Below the pieces are notes generated by a model. The model did no database searches. It had not been told where the DNA came from and was given only the letters and a program-made list of their open reading frames with translations. The position numbers and the translations under genes were made by a program. From Cylicocyclus nassatus (lineage: Eukaryota > Nematoda > Chromadorea > Rhabditida > Strongylidae), in NCBI GenBank assembly GCA_958299035.1, contig CATQJL010000001.1, positions 2,294,001 through 2,358,000 on the forward strand: 64,000 bases of DNA. Direction: 5' to 3'. Positions 1 to 12,498 of this stretch are shown here, in pieces. How positions within the stretch are numbered: position 1 is the stretch's first letter; each line of letters opens with the position of its first letter.

Positions 1-1965
1 TAGTTTCAACTCTCAGTATCTCTCTAAAATAAAGCGCTAGAGATGACTCATGCATGTAAGATACCCACCCCCCCCCCTTCGTGGTCGCGATTCGGATGTC
101 AACAACTTTGTCGTTATGTGCCGGTGCTGCAGATGCACCGAGCTGTGGCTCATGATGATAGTGGCGCCTGTCTTAGATGATGTTAATCGAGAACCCTAAC
201 CAGCAGAGTGACTTGGTAGACAAGCTAAATGCTGGAAGGGGGAAGGTTACTTAGTCCTGTTTTCTTTATGCATTAGATTACTATATCAGTTAGCGAGCAG
301 CAATACCAGCTTTCGCTAGCAAGGTTTTGAAGTTTTGGAAAACATCAGCCAAAATATAGAAACCATATTGGATGAGGACATAAATCATTGTGAGTTGAAG
401 GAAAGCAAGATGAAAGTCTCCAGTGCTGGAAGTACGAAAAATGAGGTTTGAATACCACAAAATTGAGATTTGGGGTAGGGTAGAGGAAGATGATACGAAA
501 GAGGGGAGAGGCAGGGGGGGGGGGGAGAGAAATGGACAAACTTGGAGAGATTTGCACTTTGACTCCAGCAAAGGCAAAGGTGTACGCACGTTTCCAAGCA
601 AATCAGAGATCAAAGCTTTGAGCGTCCTGACAGGAGAAGCTCAAAAATGGTTTTTGGGATGTAGTCGAAAGGTAAATGAATATTAGCAAAATGTAGCGCA
701 AACACTTTGATACTGCTAAATTTACATATTGATATTGGGGACATTACTTTTTAATGAAAGGAATAAGTGTCAGATTTTCCTGATCTCAAAGGGGTCGGGG
801 ACCTTTCCGCAAGGTTTTTCGAAAAACATTCCTTTGGAGGAAAATAAGTAATAGAAAAGCGGAAAGTGCGTTGGAAGGTTGAGATTACTCTCGCTGGGTA
901 TACATAAATTTTTAGATTAGATTTTTTTTAAAACTAATCTAAAAATTTAAAAACTTAAGAATATGAATAGTGTGGCACAATTTTGAAGAAATAAGGAATT
1001 AGGAAAATGTGAAGAACTTTTGAAGGGGACTTTTCGGAAAAAAGCAAAATATGCTTATGCTGATAAGCCTACAGGGCAGGGGGGGGGAGATTGAAAACAG
1101 GAATAGGGATTGCAGTACAGTGTCACAGAAGAGCTTTCATTTCTTCCAAAAAGTTTTCCAGATGACTTAGATGGCAAACTAGTCCAGGTTGCACAATCTC
1201 AGCAAATTTGGCTATTTTAGACCCAGCAAGTTGATGTTCTAAGGCTGTGTATCTTCCATATGCCAAGATTTGGGGAGCTAAGCACAGCTCTGCTGTTATA
1301 TTTCATTCACCTCAATATGTAAAACCTATAGAGAATTCACTTATATCCCGGTCTTGCTATTAGCAGATGTTTGCAGACACCCACTTCTTGACTATTTTAA
1401 GAAGTGGCAATGTGCCAAATTTCTACGCCATCCCACTTCTACGCACACACACGGCTGGTATATTATAAGATACTATATTATCATGTATTGTATTGATCGA
1501 TTATTGGTCACGAAAAACGTGAGGCATTAGTTTTGAATTTTCGACCTCACATTTTTGGTGCAAGACTTATCAGCCTGATACTAAACAAGCAATTCATCCT
1601 GAAACCACGTTTTCAGGGATACCAGTCTGAATTGTACGTTTCGACCAGCTTTTCCTCCGTAAGAGTATAGTTTACCCATTGTGATTAAAAAGTAGCTGAA
1701 TAACAACATAGCGGACTTTAGAAATTCTTTGACAGCAAAATGTTTTTTATTCTTTGTCTAAACCCTTTCAATTTTCTTTTATCTTTGTAACAGACTTAGA
1801 TTCGCGATTTAGAGCAGTGTTCTTGCAAAGCACCAGCTTCACATTTTTGGTAACAGTACGAATCCGAAAGTGTCAATGCAAAGTTATGCACTACCAAAAC
1901 TGAGCACCATCTGTTTTACCAAGAAATTTTGAAGTTAGATAATGTCCAAATATTATGATGAGTAC
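1..1965. other. Intergenic or intronic sequence, no gene seen
   Basis: No exon could be supported here. The stretch holds homopolymer C/G runs (about 67-77, 515-525 and 1079-1086) and a short AT-rich palindrome near 904-950. If the CCDC9-like gene at 1966-3812 is real, this is its next intron on the minus strand, because the exon at 1966-2119 ends in a GT donor and its continuation is not visible before the window edge. Confidence 0.5.
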
Positions 1966-3812
1966 CTGCGAATTATTGGGAGTTCCATCGGTCCGAGGTG
2001 CACCGCGTGACTTCTGGCCGCCTCGTTGTCCTCGATGTGCTGGTCGCTGATGTCCGCCGCGACCTCCCGACTTCTTCACGATGTCTATGGACGGCACGTT
2101 CTCACGCCATGTCTCCGCACTAAAAAACCTAGTATAAAACAAGCTCCTTGGTCTTCGCAGTCATTTAAAAAATAATTAGTCTATCCCCACTCAAATACAA
2201 GGCTCCAAATAAGAGCAGAAGACAGAGGAAGCCTGCGCTAAGTGCAGCTTTTTGACAATCCTACGTCGCTGAGTGCTAGTTTGTATTCTTCGGCGCTTTG
2301 CTTGTTGTGGACGTGTTCCCTTTACAGTACACTTCTCCTATAGTCTTACATGCTGGCAAGTATTAGCAAGTATCATCGGTCCACTTCATTCACTTCGCTA
2401 TCGGTCAAATGCGTGAAGTGACCAATAGCGGGGTGATGTCCACTTGACGCTTCATGCACTTCGCTATTGGTCAGTTTACTGATATATAGATGAAGTAAAG
2501 GAAACCAATAGGATCAAGCGGATCAAGTACGGCATGTGCCTTACGCAAGTTCTTAGCAATTATCAAAGGTAAATTCCAAAGGTTACCCAAAACTAATCAT
2601 TCGTTTCGTAAACATCACGTTCACAGCCTTATCAAAACGGAAAGAAAGGTGATGGCTGACTGCGAACTTTATATCATCAAGTTTCCTTCGTACACAAAAG
2701 TTCACCATGATATAATCTCTGTGGCGCATAATCGTCCTAACGTCCCAACGCTGTCGAACGTTTTGAATAGATTTGAATAAATGTACGGATTATGCAAGTT
2801 TGCGAAACGGAAGTTTATGAAAAATTCGATGTTGATTATGAAATGAGCTTTCGCAATAACGAGCTGTTCAAAGTGTGCTCGCACCTACAGTGTAAATTTG
2901 AACAAATGTCTACTCCCTAAGTAGAGAAGAAAATTTAGAGCGACGCGCAAAATAAAGCTGGAGAAAACTTCATGAAAGGTGCAAACGAATTTCCAGAAAG
3001 AAAATATAAAAAGAACATTTACGAGAACATTCATGGTGTAGTAGCTGATTAGATTACAAAAGATGTTCTGTGATATAAAAGTCAACCTTAACAGATAGAA
3101 TATTTTTTTTCTGTTCCGAAAAGGTTTCCCTTTCTTTTGAAGACCCATATATCGAACTGTGGTTGCTGCACTCCGATAAATTATTTCCATTTTAAATGGA
3201 ATATCACTACTGTTTTGGTTAGAAGAATATTTCGTAAGCGAAATTAGTGAGAGATGCAACTCACGGTGTTTTCCCGTGATCCCATTCCCTGTCCCATTCA
3301 CCTTTTCCCGTTTTCGCATTAGCGGTGCGAGGAGAAGAGGGCTGCAAGAATTACTGTCATAAACCGAAGAGATGCTCGGAAACAAAACGCACTAACTTTC
3401 GAAGGTTTCCGCGGTACTTGATCGGTATGGTTGGCTCGATCCGCGTCGATTTCCTCAAAAAAAATTTTTTTTGGCGTTCCTCAAAAAAAAATTTTTTTTG
3501 CGTAAGTTCTAGTGGAAGATGAAAGGAGTTCGTGATAGCGAAAACAGCTGTCCAATGGATCAGTTGTCGCGGTAAAAAAAGGAGCTACCACTTTTCGGCA
3601 ATTGCTAGGCATCAATTAATGCCAACAATTCGTTGGTGATGAATGGTTATGTCGTGACTTGCAAACTAAGACAATCTGTCAAAAATTTTGTTTAGCCGCG
3701 AGTGGCTCACCTTCTTCCGCTCTTCGATCTTGAGGTTCTTTTCCCTTATTTGAGCTATCTTTCGGTCTAGCTCTTCCTCTTCCTCTTTCGAGTGCCTGCT
3801 CTCTCTTTCCAT
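1966..3812 (-). CDS. Partial gene, CCDC9-like coiled-coil and RGG-rich protein
   Basis: Two exons are well formed. The first, 3812-3711 (34 codons, phase 0), opens with ATG straight after a TTTGCAG acceptor, so the start may be a trans-splice site. It encodes an acidic/basic helix containing SKEEEEELDRKIAQIREKN, ending at GTGAG. This aligns by eye with the N-terminus of CCDC9 proteins, where a SKEE..ELD..I..LR.KN helix begins near residue 8. The second, 2119-1966 (51 codons, entered with one base left over), reads AETWRENVPSIDIVKKSGG and then a run rich in Gly, Arg and Gln (RGG-like), and ends CAG before GTACTC; CCDC9 also has a Gly/Arg-rich tract after its coiled coil. A possible middle exon at 3341-3302 (13 codons) has good splice sites, but its exit phase does not fit the 2119 exon, so at least one exon is missing. 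RGG tracts often bind RNA; that role is inferred here. The downstream W-E-E-R-R-R helix of CCDC9 was not found and may lie off the left edge. Confidence 0.5.
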
Positions 3813-6800
3813 CTGCAAATTTGCTGTGCAGATCGAGAGCGGAATTTATATGCTACGAGAAAACCGATAATGAATGAATAACTAGGCAGCATATTTCCAT
3901 GAGGTTGATATTTATGAGGGAAATCAAGATAGACAACATTCGAGGTTTCCAACTCGTTGAGTCACTAACAGATAGTCGAGAAGCAAACGTTGACATGTAA
4001 ATCTAGTCTCAGACATTCACAATTTTTACAAAGATTGGTGATTGCTTTCGCAACTCAAAGCTAGAATCAGAGTTACTCATTTAGTATTTCTAGCAAAACT
4101 CCACAAGATATAGACGTTATAGTAGCAGTTGATACAGCATATCGTACTCCTCGCAAATGATGTCATTAAAATCCTAACTGTTTTGATGCCTCAAAATAAC
4201 TAATTTTAAAGGTCGGTGGCATCCTGGCGTACTCTCTCAATGTAAAAATTAAACGGCAAAGTCTGCCTCAAACTTCTTTTCAAAAGCCATGCCACAAGTT
4301 TTTTTCCACAACTGCACATGATGATATTTGAGAGACTAGACTAGATTGTAAAATATAACTGTAATTTTGAATGAATGAGCTATAACTAAGCGTCTGGAAG
4401 GGATTTTGAAACCACTTTCTGCGAGTTTGCCATTTATCATTAACAACTTCTACTCATGAATTTAGATTGACTGTATATATGAGTGTTTGAAACGCCTATT
4501 GTCAGATCATGGAACTCCGCAGGAAGATTTGGGCCGTGTCTCAATTTCCAGCGCAAAAAATCGAACTTAAACACCAATCACGATTTATACAGAGACGTGG
4601 TGACCATGCTATAGAGCGTCTTTGCTCTATAAGATGTGAGTGTTAGAAAAGATAATGGCGAGATTTCATCAAAACGAAGAAACTTAGACGCCTAGTGCTA
4701 ACCCAACCCCTTGAAGCTTCAGTTCCCATAAAGTGTGACTCAAAGTTTGCGAAAGTCGTATATTTTAAATGGTTAGCTGAATATATGGAAAGTCTATGTG
4801 TACTTAAGACCACCCAAGCAGTACTCCAAATGGAGTACTGAACTGCAGGCTACCCAACAATTACAGTAGACTTCTCTCGGCGCCTTTGCGAAGCGATTGC
4901 CAAAATAACAACTCTTATTACCGTGCTGTTACAATAAGGAATTCCGCAAACTATTCTCTACAAAAGTAACTTTTCGCGTGGAGTTCTGAACAAGCAGAAG
5001 AAGCAAACTACGGTAATCTTCAAGTGGAACTAATCTATTCTCTTTCGTTTCGTTCAACAATGTTCGATGTAAATGAAGCAAGGCCACGCGGCAGTAATAA
5101 AGTGCACGCGCCCGAAACCCCCATGTAGAACGCACTAACAATTCGAACGTTGTAAAACGACAATGTGTGGAAGAAGAAGTGCAAAGTGACATTTTTCTGG
5201 AACACACAGCATGAATTTGGAAATGTAACTGTCGCGGCATTGTCCCAGATTTAATGTCGTATTCTTGTACGGAATTACGGTCAGATAAATCGTGGTTTGG
5301 CTTGGACAACGAGCAAGAAACTCAGAAAAAGGAAGTTATTCTTGCCATGGAAGAAGACGACCTGTCAATTCGCCTGGGTGTCTAACCTACGTAGAAATAC
5401 ATCACCTACGCCTTGTTGGGTTTTCTTATTATTTATTAAATTGGAGTAGACGGCACGAGCATTATATAAAAAAATAGTGTGTTCTGACAGCTCACAACAA
5501 TTAAGCAAAACTGAACAATAAACTTGCTTCCAAAGAATGAAGGCATTTGACTATGGTAGATACACTTCCACTTATGGGAACACACACGCGACTTCACGAG
5601 AAGAACAGAAGACACTTTTTTTAGCCACAACTGATTTCGTAATGCAGCTCACAAAAAACCCGTCTACTTGTATTCAGAGGTGGCACTGATCACATCGGAC
5701 AATGAAGGTTTTGCCGCATTAATATGGCTCAACACACCCTTGTATACTAAACTAAATCACGAGAATTCTTGAAGAACATTGGTGGAGGCGCTCAAAAATT
5801 TGTTATTTACCAGAGGCAGCATCGAAGAATGCATCGGACGAGGAGATCATGTAAAAAGACAAAAAAGAGGAAGCAAAAAACGGAAAAGCCTGGTTCTCCG
5901 TGACAAGCTGAGCATTTTGACGAGCGGCAAAGCAAGCTTTTAGAAGCTGACCATGACTAAGTCGAACAGGATTCCATCATAAATCAAAAACACTATATGG
6001 CTGAAAGCACCGCATCAGACACCGAAAACTAAATGGTACATGCAACTGATTTTGAGATTCCGAGTGTTTTGACAGGTTTCAAAAAGTTGACAATATTATG
6101 TATTTGTTCAGCAGGTGATTTATTAACGTTGTACGGCACAAAACGAAAGTGGATTCGGATTCGATCAGGGACTATATGGGATGTTTCTTAGCAGATCATG
6201 ACCTTTGCAGTCGGAAACTGAACTGGAGATACAGGTGTTAATCATAGTAAGAGGAGTAACATGACACACTCGGGCAACGTTCACGCTGTGACAGAGCGAG
6301 GTGTTTGCAGGCGACTCGTACCGACACAATCGCCGTGAAAACAATCTCATCGCTGCTTGGGCAAATATGGAAATGAACAACGAGTTGTGCATAAACCCGA
6401 CATACACACATGGCATTGAATTCGTGATGACAACAAACGTCACTATCGCGGAAAATTCCGGAATTTTTCGAGACATTTCATCACACAAGCTCACGCAATT
6501 ATTTCTCCTGAATTCACAAACTACGGAGCTTCTTTGAAGTTTGTTCCACGTTAGGATGTGGAGAACATCGTCGAGTGAGTGTTTGAGTATGGAAAACGGT
6601 GAATTTCGATATGATTGTAAAACTCGGCCAACATAATCGATCGATGACCGGCGCGGACCACTCGATGAAAGTGAAGAGAGAGAGCGCGGGCGGAATGTGA
6701 GGCGAGCGTCCGTCCTGCAGCCGCCGCTGCTGCTGCTGTTCGTCCGTATGCAAAAGTCCTTGTAATTTCGAAGTCATTCGCCAGGATCGTGTTTTTAATG

Positions 6801-7311
6801 CGCTTTGCTGGCGCCTCTATTTCGAGCTCTTTTGGCGTAAAAACAACGGATGTTTCGCATGAACACAGCGTCTGCGGCTGATAGAAGGGTGTAGTGCATA
6901 GCCACACAGCTGAAATGGAGATATCTGAAATTGCCGATGATGGAGAATTGGAGATGCACTCATATGCGCCCATAGACGTGCGTAAGATGCATGGTCCTCT
7001 AAGGAAAAATGTGCTTCGTTTCTCCACACGTTGACTTTCGTGAGAGAGCTGCTAGAATGTTGATTCATCTCTCAAATCATAAGGAATCGAATAGAGACGC
7101 TTGCTTTGGCTAAGATGTTGTGAATTTGCACACAATTACATCTCATACCGCATGGAACGCTGTGACACCTGTATTCATCGAGTCGTACGTCAATGCATTC
7201 TACATGTCCAAGGACTTTGAATGAGAAGAAAAACATGTTCGAGCTGTAAAGCTACTTTGAATCGTAGTACATTTAATCATAGACTAGCGCTTAACGCAAC
7301 AAAGCAATATA
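3813..7311. other. Intergenic, no supported gene
   Basis: Several open frames of 60-160 codons occur but none has convincing splice sites or recognisable family residues. The part around 6640-6740 is GC-richer, with GA repeats and a CAGCCGCCGCTGCTGCTGCTG run. It lies upstream of the minus-strand CCDC9-like gene and could hold its promoter or a non-coding 5' exon; that is inference from position only. Confidence 0.4.
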
Positions 7312-7994
7312 AAGGTGTCCCAAAAAATGTATCGAACGTTTGATCGTTAATATCTCACTTCCCAAGAAGTCTTTTGCCTTGCTTCAGGTACCGTTTTGTA
7401 GAGCTGGCGTCAACTTAGATTTGCATTATAGAACGAATCACCCATCTCTCTTCATCACTATAGGATTACGGTAGAAACTTGAAACATATGGTGTCAATGT
7501 GGAAAAAGCCGCCGTTTCAAAATTTTTCAAAAAATTGTGAAAACTTGTGTGTTGGGGCTTTTATGGACGCTGAGTTCAAAACTCAACGATTCACAAAATT
7601 ACGAAGCTTTCTAAACAGTGTAACCGCACTTTTTAGGAACACTGAAAAAATGGCCGCTACCTCTTACCTGGCATAACTCTTCAATGAAGCATCATAATAA
7701 AATGGGAACTTTACAGTTATAATCAGCATCTCTAATTAGCCTAATGTAAAAGTTTTCAGGCTGTTTTGTTTCCCTTCTGAGGCCTTTCATAATATGGCCT
7801 TTCATTGCTTAAAACCCTCTTTGAAGTTTCTACCGTAATCCTACAGTAATGAAGAGAGATGAGTGATTCGTTCTATGATGCAAATCTAAGCTGAAGCCAG
7901 CTCTACAGATTGGTACCTGAAGCAAGGGAAAAGACTTCTTTAGAAGAGAGATATTGACGATCAAACGTTCGATACATTTTCTTGGGACACCCTG
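7312..7994. mobile_element. Foldback element with TA flanks (Tc1/mariner-like MITE)
   Basis: Inverted arms of about 170 bp bound this 683-bp element. The left arm starts AAGGTGTCCCAAAAAATGTA and the right arm ends TTTTCTTGGGACACCCTG. A TA lies on both sides (7310-7311 and 7995-7996), as expected of Tc1/mariner insertion. The arms match through the segment with GATTACGGTAGAAACTT (about 7466-7482) on the left and its complement at about 7825-7841. The centre has no transposase. A decayed copy of the same arm sequence is split by a hAT-like MITE at 42722-43180. Confidence 0.75.
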
Positions 7995-9508
7995 TATAGC
8001 ATATACCACTCAGACAAAAAAGTAAAAGAAAAACCAGTAAATAATAAATACTCAGGCTATCGCAGTTGCTCCATAGTAAAGCATCCAGTCCCGCATTACG
8101 CTAAATCAGCGAGCCAGTTCATTCAAAGTCCGGTTTTCTAACGACCAGCTTGAAAAGAGCCGAACTACTAGAGACCCTAAACCGTTAGCGTACGAAAATT
8201 TCGCCAATTCCTGCAGGAAATGCGGAAGCAGATTATAAGGTCCAGAATGTTGTTTCTTCTCAAAAATTTGTCTGATAAACTTCACGAACATTACTGCGGT
8301 AATACCCAAGCGCACAAAATGTTAGCCAGTGTTTGGTGTAAAACACCTTTGTCTCATTTATACAAAATTTGTGAAAGAGTGAGCAAGATGCCTGCAACAT
8401 TTTTTCAACAATATGAATAAACAGCAAACCTCAAATTTTTCACAAAACTACTCATTAACTGATCATCCTATTCTGCTGCTCGATTTCTCAACAACCTACT
8501 TCGTCGCAAGCCTCTTCCCTCTCCCCCATCCCCGTCTTTCAAACTCTCGAAGAAGTGCACGCGGCTTTCATTCTTAACGAAAATGAGGATAATGGTGTAA
8601 TGAGATTGATTTATGGTGATGTTCTCGTGCTGGCCACCAGTAAGTGCCAGATTTGAATTGCTTTGTGGAAGTGCAGATCGTTGAGGCAGCTGGACTATTA
8701 TTTTTTCAACAAGTGTATAATCGTTAATCATTACGTTCAGCCGCCAAATTTTTAGCGTGAATGCAACTGGCTTTGTGCTGTAAAAAGTGGTAAAAACACT
8801 GCCGGCTCGTTGTTGTGCAAAAGAAAAGGAAGAGCGTTAGCAGTCTTAGTAAGTGGACCCCTTATTCGAAAATGTGTCTTTTTCAAATATTTTGTAAAAA
8901 TTTGCAGCTCCGTCAACAGCTGACGGATGTGTTTGGTTTGTGGCCAGCCATGTGGAGTTGTTTTATTGGGTACCGATAAGCAAGTTCGGTCGCTTTCGCG
9001 GCACATTTGAATGTTGCACACAAATTTTGAACCGACATTTGGTATCTCTGGTGAAGAACACTTCAATGGAAATGGAATATGAAATCTGTCTGTAGAATCT
9101 ACCACGAAGGAAAGACGGAAAGAAGAAAGATGTGAGTTTTCTGGTAACCGACTCAGTGTGATTCGCTAGAAGTAGGTGAAAGCTTTCTGAACCCAAATAC
9201 CAAACTCATTTCTAACAGGATGAAATTGAAGCTTAAGAGCAAAGAGCTTCTCAAAATTTAGCTATGTTGGGGTATAGCCCATATACTGAGAATGAGGATT
9301 ATTTCAAATGGGAAAATTATGGGAACACAACAAACGAAAATTTAACGAAGTTTTACATGAAAAAACGAACTTTCTTTAGTGAACCTAATATTACATCCGT
9401 CATCAGAGCGACCATATACATTCGTGTAACGCTTCTTTCAGTGAAGTTAGCTACTTCCGTTGAACATGATATGCAGTGCTTGAAAGGTCAAATTGTTTCA
9501 TTTCATCT
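7995..9508. other. Intergenic, no gene seen
   Basis: Short open frames only, without splice signals or recognisable residues. No RNA gene or clear repeat was found. Confidence 0.4.
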
Positions 9509-9618
9509 GGTACGCCTGAAGGAGCTGTGCAATAACACGTACAATTCCCTGTCCTCCTTTTTTGTTGTCGTTTAGTCCACTCCGATTATTCTGTATTCAT
9601 CGCGCCTTCAGGCGTACC
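9509..9618. repeat. Small inverted repeat (mini-MITE)
   Basis: GGTACGCCTGAAGG at 9509-9522 is matched by its exact complement CCTTCAGGCGTACC at 9605-9618. Weaker pairing continues outward. The 110-bp unit is probably a tiny non-autonomous DNA element; no target duplication is clear. Confidence 0.5.
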
Positions 9619-9656
9619 GAATAGAATAAATGAAGCCCTATGCACCGTTTATATTA

Positions 9657-10566
9657 TTAGGTTGTAAAGAAAGTTTCCGGGCACTTGCGAAATTTTTTTC
9701 AAATCGCTGTAACTTCGAGCAGATTGATTCTTTTTTGAAGCTACAAACTTCATTGCAAAGAATTTGTCCACATTATATGTTTGTTGTGCTGGCTTTTTCA
9801 GCACCTCATAGCGGTCCACTAGCATGCGCAGAAGTGAGAAAGGTCGACGCGGAAAGTGACCTGTTTGTGCAGGATTATCTCAGGCGATAACAGCTGAAGA
9901 CCCCAGATGCTGTAGTTACATAGAAGTCTGCTGGGGCTGTTATGAGGACCATTCATGTCTTCAAGGGGCCACCTGCAAAAAATTTTCTTCCAAAAAGTTC
10001 GAAAAATCGACCATTTTTTGCCCCAAAAATGCACCATTTTTCGCGCAAGTGCCTTCGAAGTCTTCTGGTTCTGCACAGGGCGGACCAAATTTTTGATTAC
10101 TGCGAACATTGTCGGGGTAATGTCTTGCACATCTTTTGGACCCATCACCGAGGCGCGGCGATCCCCGCAGAAGCGACGCCAGCTACGAAAAGAGTTGCAG
10201 TCAGAGGCAAGTTTGACAGCTTGTAGTTTCTGAGCGCAAATTGCAAGGCTCGAGTGCAGTTCCTGGTTAGAAGTTAACAGGTTTCTCAATCAGATCATTC
10301 ATGATTTGGACGAACTTCTTTGAAGTGCACAGAAAAATGGTCGCTGGAAGAAAAAATGCGAAATTTCTGTGGTTGGAAAGATTTTCTTTTTTGATGTGCA
10401 GGTCAAACACGTCTTGGCATCGATAGAAGAAGAGGTATTGAAAAGTTTATGCTTCGTTCTACGGAACACTATACAACACTTAGTGTCAAAGTCCGACCAA
10501 GCGCCAAAAAAATGCGTTTGAAAATGAAATTTCCAAAAGTGCCCGGGAACATTCTTTACAATCTAA
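9657..10566. mobile_element. Mariner-like element without intact transposase
   Basis: The left end TTAGGTTGTAAAGAAAGTTT, followed by CCGGGCACTT, is mirrored at the right end, whose complement reads TTAGATTGTAAAGAATGTTC followed by CCGGGCACTT. TA duplications flank both ends (9655-9656 and 10567-10568). The TTAGGTTG start is typical of mariner termini. The 910-bp interior has open frames on both strands, but I see no transposase residues (no D,D34D block), so the copy is either a deletion derivative or heavily decayed. Confidence 0.7.
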
Positions 10567-11188
10567 TATTTTTCTTCTGCTAAACACAATCAAACAGCCA
10601 ATACGATACTATTCTTCTTCGATTCATAAAGGGTCGGGCAAGAGATATGGCATCTAACCACCGGATACTACCCCTTCTCCCCCCCCCCCCTAAGTCCTCT
10701 CTCAATCCCCCCCCCCTTCCAGCATTATCGTTTGCTTACCGTAGGCATGACTAAATGCTCTACCCACCAAGATTATTAACATATTCGGGATTATCATGTC
10801 AAATAAGCTCTTTAGACAATAGTCAGAGGATTCCAATATTGAGCTGCCCATCAAACCAGATAAACTGTATTTTAAAAGTGAATTAGCTACCTCCTTTTAC
10901 CCAATACAAAGCACTACTCCATATTTGCCCATACCTTGAAACCGCTTCGGATAGCTACCAAACTATGGAATTAGAAGCTAGCCAAGACATCATTTTTCTT
11001 ATTTTTCACTTACATTGGTTGTACTTCCAGCAACTATTGTACTTAAGAAAGAAGAGATTGAGCTTTAATAGTTTCCATAGAAACTACGAGATTTGGGCTA
11101 TCCAACTTTATATATTTTGTTCGCTAGAATTATCTTTGGAGGCAAGTTGATGAGGCGGGCACATCCCCAGAAAAACTGTAGCTGCCAC
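10567..11188. other. Intergenic, no gene seen
   Basis: Contains two C-runs (about 10680-10690 and 10708-10716) and AT-rich sequence. No exon, RNA gene or repeat could be supported. Confidence 0.4.
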
Positions 11189-12498
11189 CAGGGTCAAGCG
11201 TGTGATGCGACTGTCGCAACGGGGGGTCGTAGGCGGGGTAACGGTGAGGGGCGGGGGTGTCGTAAAAGGAGGTAGTTTGGATAAAAAACCGAAAGCATGG
11301 AAGGAAAATGAATGGCAAATAATTATTACACGTTCTTAAAATAAATTCATGGAATGCCGTTTACCAATCTACCAAGTCAAAACGAGTAAACAATAATTTG
11401 AAAACATTCGCAAACGTAGAAATTCGCTTCATTCGCTGCACTTTTGAAAGATTATGACTTAGTTCATTTTTTTTCTATGGGAAACACTATTTCTCCTGCA
11501 AAATATTGTCGCAAACGGGGATCGAACCCTGCTGGCATGACTAAAACTTAAAAAATAAACACTTTTAGAAGCTTAAATGCTACTAAAGGCATGGATATGT
11601 GATAAAGATGTTGGATGTACCGAATGGTGTAGAACTCCTGCTTCCGAAGGCTCACTGAAGACTCACACACTCGAAAAAAGAGCATATCTCTATCAACGCT
11701 TATCATCAATAATTTGTAAATCTGTTTGTAATGCTTTTCATACGGTCCTTACAATTTATGTGTACTTTAGAGGTGCTCTACTACATTTGTGCAAAATTTG
11801 GCCCTACTTTATAGCCTTTTTTCTTATGATTTTTTGTATATTGGCAAAAAATGACAAAAGGGGGGGGGGGGTCGTATCTGGGTCGCATCTAAATTTTTCC
11901 CGAGCTACTGAAGTTCGTTGGCTGTCATTTTGCTGTAATACGAGGCCATCCTCCTACTTTCTATCCTAAAAATTTCAGACCGTTTCATTTCTTCCCCGAT
12001 GAGTTACAAATTTTCAAGCTTAAAAATCCCAGTTTTTGATTTTTAGGATCGCATCTAAATTTGTGAGAGTCGCATCTAAATTTTTTCGAGCCCACTGCTT
12101 CTCAAGGGCTGAAACTTTTTCTGTAAATGGTCTGGGCACTATGCTACAGAACCTGTTCATTGCAGCCTCTCAGTCTTTTCCTGGCCTTAGTTACGAATTT
12201 TCAAACTACCATGCTCATGCACGTTTTTGACATCGTTCTGGACGGCGCTAAAGCGGTTTTTTTTTCGCGGAAAAAACTGTGCAAGAAGTAGAAAGTAAGC
12301 TTCTTAGTCGAAAACATCTTTTGTAGTTTGAAAATGTCATTTTTTTCTCGGTGCAAAAATTTGTATCGCATACGGGAACCGAATTTGCTGGCCTGAAGTA
12401 TGCCTGAAAATTCAAAAAAAAACTTGCAGAATCTCAAACTTTATTGGGGGGGGGGTCGTAAGTGAGGGTCCCGGATCGCATCAACACGCTTGACCCTG
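11189..12498. mobile_element. Non-autonomous hAT element with perfect 8-bp target duplication
   Basis: The element starts CAGGGTCAAGCGTGTGATGC and its right end, read as complement, starts CAGGGTCAAGCGTGTTGATG. GCTGCCAC is directly repeated outside both ends (11181-11188 and 12499-12506). CAGGG termini with an 8-bp duplication define the hAT superfamily. Both termini lead within about 30 bp into a G-run followed by GTCGT. Internally the phrase GTCGCATCTAAATTT recurs near 11881, 12049 and 12069. A segment with GTCGCAAACGGGGATCGAACCC near 11508 has a diverged copy near 12365. No transposase frame is evident. Confidence 0.8.

Noticed and set aside
2885..3385. 166-codon minus-strand frame inside the CCDC9-like gene
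   Set aside because: AT-rich, low-complexity translation; only the 40-base piece at 3302-3341 has plausible splice sites.
4929..5309. 126-codon minus-strand frame
   Set aside because: Irregular composition, no acceptor or donor support and no recognisable family.
6551..7027. 158-codon minus-strand frame with an Ala run
   Set aside because: The Ala run comes from a CAGCCGCCGCTGCTG repeat; no splice sites, family residues or conserved domain are visible. It may overlap a promoter or 5' exon, but coding is unsupported.
9819..10289. 156-codon frame in the mariner-like element
   Set aside because: It lacks the mariner transposase residues and competes with equally long frames on the other strand; the element appears non-coding.
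11505..11560. B-box-like GGTTCGATCCCC on the minus strand
   Set aside because: No A box at the right distance and no cloverleaf; it lies in a repeated segment of the hAT element, where a diverged copy lacks the motif.
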